In this document: piece by piece, positions 6,902-7,571 of the stretch
How positions within the stretch are numbered: the first letter of the stretch is position 1
Layout: each line of letters opens with the position of its first letter
DNA from: an uncultured Eubacteriaceae bacterium
GTDB taxonomy: Bacteria; Bacillota; Clostridia; Eubacteriales; Eubacteriaceae
NCBI GenBank assembly: GCA_947630385.1
Contig: CANRHG010000091.1
Location: 1 to 7,571 of the forward strand
Direction: 5' to 3'
Length of the DNA: 7,571 bases
Made by a program: the position numbers and the translations under genes
The notes under the pieces: model-generated
What the model saw: the letters and a program-made list of their open reading frames with translations, nothing else
Told to the model about the DNA's origin: nothing
Databases searched by the model: none

Positions 6902-6958
6902 CCTGCTCGAGATGGTCCCACTTAAACGGTACCACTTTGAGCAGGACTTTTTATTTTT
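6902..6958 (+). terminator. Long hairpin with U tract, second + strand terminator
   Basis: CCTGCTC (6902-6908) pairs perfectly with GAGCAGG (6939-6945). The stem continues inward through G-U, A-U and G-U pairs and one mismatch to TGGT (6913-6916) with ACCA (6931-6934), leaving a 14-base loop. CTTTTTATTTTT follows on the + strand. On the - strand no U run follows the hairpin, so it does not look bidirectional even though the - strand gene stops only 3 bases away from the tract. Confidence 0.65.
6914..6937 (+). repeat. Imperfect 10-bp direct repeat in the hairpin loop
   Basis: GGTCCCACTT (6914-6923) and GGTACCACTT (6928-6937) differ at one base and lie 14 bases apart, spanning the inner stem and loop of the terminator hairpin. 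On the other strand they read AAGTGGTACC and AAGTGGGACC. Confidence 0.6.
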
Positions 6959-6961
6959 CCG

Positions 6962-7444
6962 TCAGTCATCCTCTCTTCGCTCGGCAAAATACAATCCTTC
7001 TTCTTTAAGAAGTTCCGGTAGGTCGTAGACGGTCTTTCTGTCTTCTTCGTAGCTATTACTGATACCTGGGCTGGTTTCGGAGAAGAAGCTCCAAGCCGTT
7101 TTGAGACTTTCGGTTTCTTTAATTCCGTGCGCTTCAAAAAATCCGGAGAACTTGTCGATGTTCTCGCTCGAAAGGTCGAGAAAATTATACTTGCCGAACA
7201 TGATCTCATCTCCACTGAGATGCCCTCCAAAACCAAAAGAAGAAAAGCCGTCGTTGAACAGGATATTCCCAAAACGGTCCAGGATAGATACGGCTTTGAG
7301 CAACGAGCAGCCGTCGAGATAGTATACGTCCTTATGGTAGGTTTCCACTTTTTTCGGAGCGACGAGATTTTCTTCGTTTTTGTTCGTCGGGATTTCAAGA
7401 AAGAAGAATACAGGCTCATCGCGCATCGCCAGGAAATGGGTCAT
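6962..7444 (-). CDS. Uncharacterised 160-residue protein
   Basis: Read on the complement, starting at ATG 7444-7442 and ending in TGA at 6964-6962. The sequence behaves like a real soluble protein: it opens with MTHFLAMRDEPVFFFLEIP and has an aromatic, glycine-rich core with DGFSSFGFGGHLSGDEIMFGKYN (about residues 65-87), then a C-terminal region with VYDLPELLKEEGLYFAE. There is no signal peptide or membrane segment and no catalytic motif I can name. I recall similar stand-alone hypothetical proteins but not a named family, so no function is given. The Shine-Dalgarno site is weak (AGAG, about 7 bases upstream). It converges on the R-M operon and is separated from it by two terminators, so it is probably the neighbouring locus and not a subunit. 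Confidence 0.75.
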   Translation of the reverse strand: MTHFLAMRDEPVFFFLEIPTNKNEENLVAPKKVETYHKDVYYLDGCSLLKAVSILDRFGNILFNDGFSSFGFGGHLSGDEIMFGKYNFLDLSSENIDKFSGFFEAHGIKETESLKTAWSFFSETSPGISNSYEEDRKTVYDLPELLKEEGLYFAERREDD

Positions 7445-7571
7445 GATTTCTCTAATTTTGATAGCATGGCCAAAAAACTAAAATTTTAGATTTCCATAAA
7501 TTATCCGACTAAGCCGACGAGAAGGTTAAAATTAAATTGATAAAACCACTCAAACGCTATAAAATAATAGT
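7445..7571 (-). promoter_or_regulatory. Upstream region of the - strand gene with a 12-bp palindrome
   Basis: 127 AT-rich bases holding the leader and presumably the promoter of the - strand gene. CTAAAATTTTAG (7478-7489) is a perfect palindrome about 34 bases before the start codon and could be an operator or an AT-rich chance match. On the - strand GATAAT, a one-mismatch -10 match, lies upstream of the palindrome, but I find no good -35 at 17 bases. No coding sequence is visible here. Confidence 0.3.

Larger units (their letters stand above)
6870..6958 (+). ncRNA. Possible short terminator-ended RNA
   Basis: Between the promoter-like site at 6855-6863 and the U tract at 6948-6958 is about 90 bases without an ORF. 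It contains a tandem TTCTGAG duplication (6876-6889), a small GTTCT/AGAAC hairpin (6882-6886 with 6891-6895) and a long 3' hairpin. The layout is that of a small RNA with an intrinsic terminator. I recognise no known RNA family. Alternatives are a second backup terminator or the remnant end of a mobile element. Confidence 0.3.

Noticed and set aside
6902..6961. Bidirectional terminator serving the - strand gene
   Set aside because: Read on the - strand the A-rich tract precedes the hairpin and no U run follows it.
7127..7489. A 120-codon + strand open frame over the - strand gene
   Set aside because: The - strand reading gives a better-patterned protein with a plausible start; the + strand frame lacks a ribosome site and looks like a shadow.

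Overview
The window is almost filled by one restriction-modification (R-M) locus on the + strand, followed by a small intergenic region with terminators and one unrelated-looking gene on the - strand. The sequence has moderate GC with A-rich purine-heavy coding strands, short gene spacings, recognisable Shine-Dalgarno sites in places and rho-independent terminators. This fits a Bacillota-like (Firmicutes) bacterium or another low-to-mid GC lineage. The sequence does not fix the taxon.

Layout. (1) 1-579: 3' part of the N-terminal half of an adenine-N6 DNA methyltransferase (MTase), carrying a motif I-like CGE-APFL segment and motif II; it enters from outside the window. (2) 587-1612: the matching C-terminal half, starting six residues before the catalytic NPPY motif and ending with the target-recognition region. 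(3) 1612-5034: an 1140-residue protein with a GIY-YIG/T5orf172 nuclease domain, a superfamily 2 helicase, a long charged helical region, and another MTase-like N-lobe (FTP motif X and a degenerate motif I) that stops just where an NPPY motif would come. (4) 5036-5728: a second, small GIY-YIG protein with a RAMA-like C-terminal domain. (5) 5861-6802: a DUF4268 protein with a PD-(D/E)XK-like nuclease core. (6) 6810-6840: terminator closing the + strand operon. (7) 6855-6958: an extended -10 promoter-like site and a strong hairpin plus U tract, possibly a short RNA. (8) 6962-7444 (-): a 160-residue protein of unknown function.

How it may work together. Genes 1 and 2 can form one modification enzyme from two chains, and gene 3 supplies DNA translocation and cleavage. 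The domain order of gene 3 plus gene 2 (nuclease, helicase, linker, MTase lobe, NPPY/recognition) resembles type ISP enzymes such as LlaGI, but with a GIY-YIG nuclease at the N-terminus and with the chain broken in front of NPPY. Two proteins (1 and 3) carry AdoMet-binding-like N-lobes and only one (2) carries the catalytic/recognition half, so gene 2 may be shared between a modification and a restriction complex. Genes 4 and 5 look like accessory nucleases of the same island.

Notable oddities are an A9 tract at 506-514 that would fuse genes 1 and 2 on loss of one A, and an abrupt AT-rich block covering gene 2 that suggests exchange of the specificity module. There is also a pair of mutually exclusive hairpins ahead of gene 5, and the structured element at 6855-6958. 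No gene-free stretch longer than 300 bases exists; no tRNA, rRNA, CRISPR array or transposase was seen.
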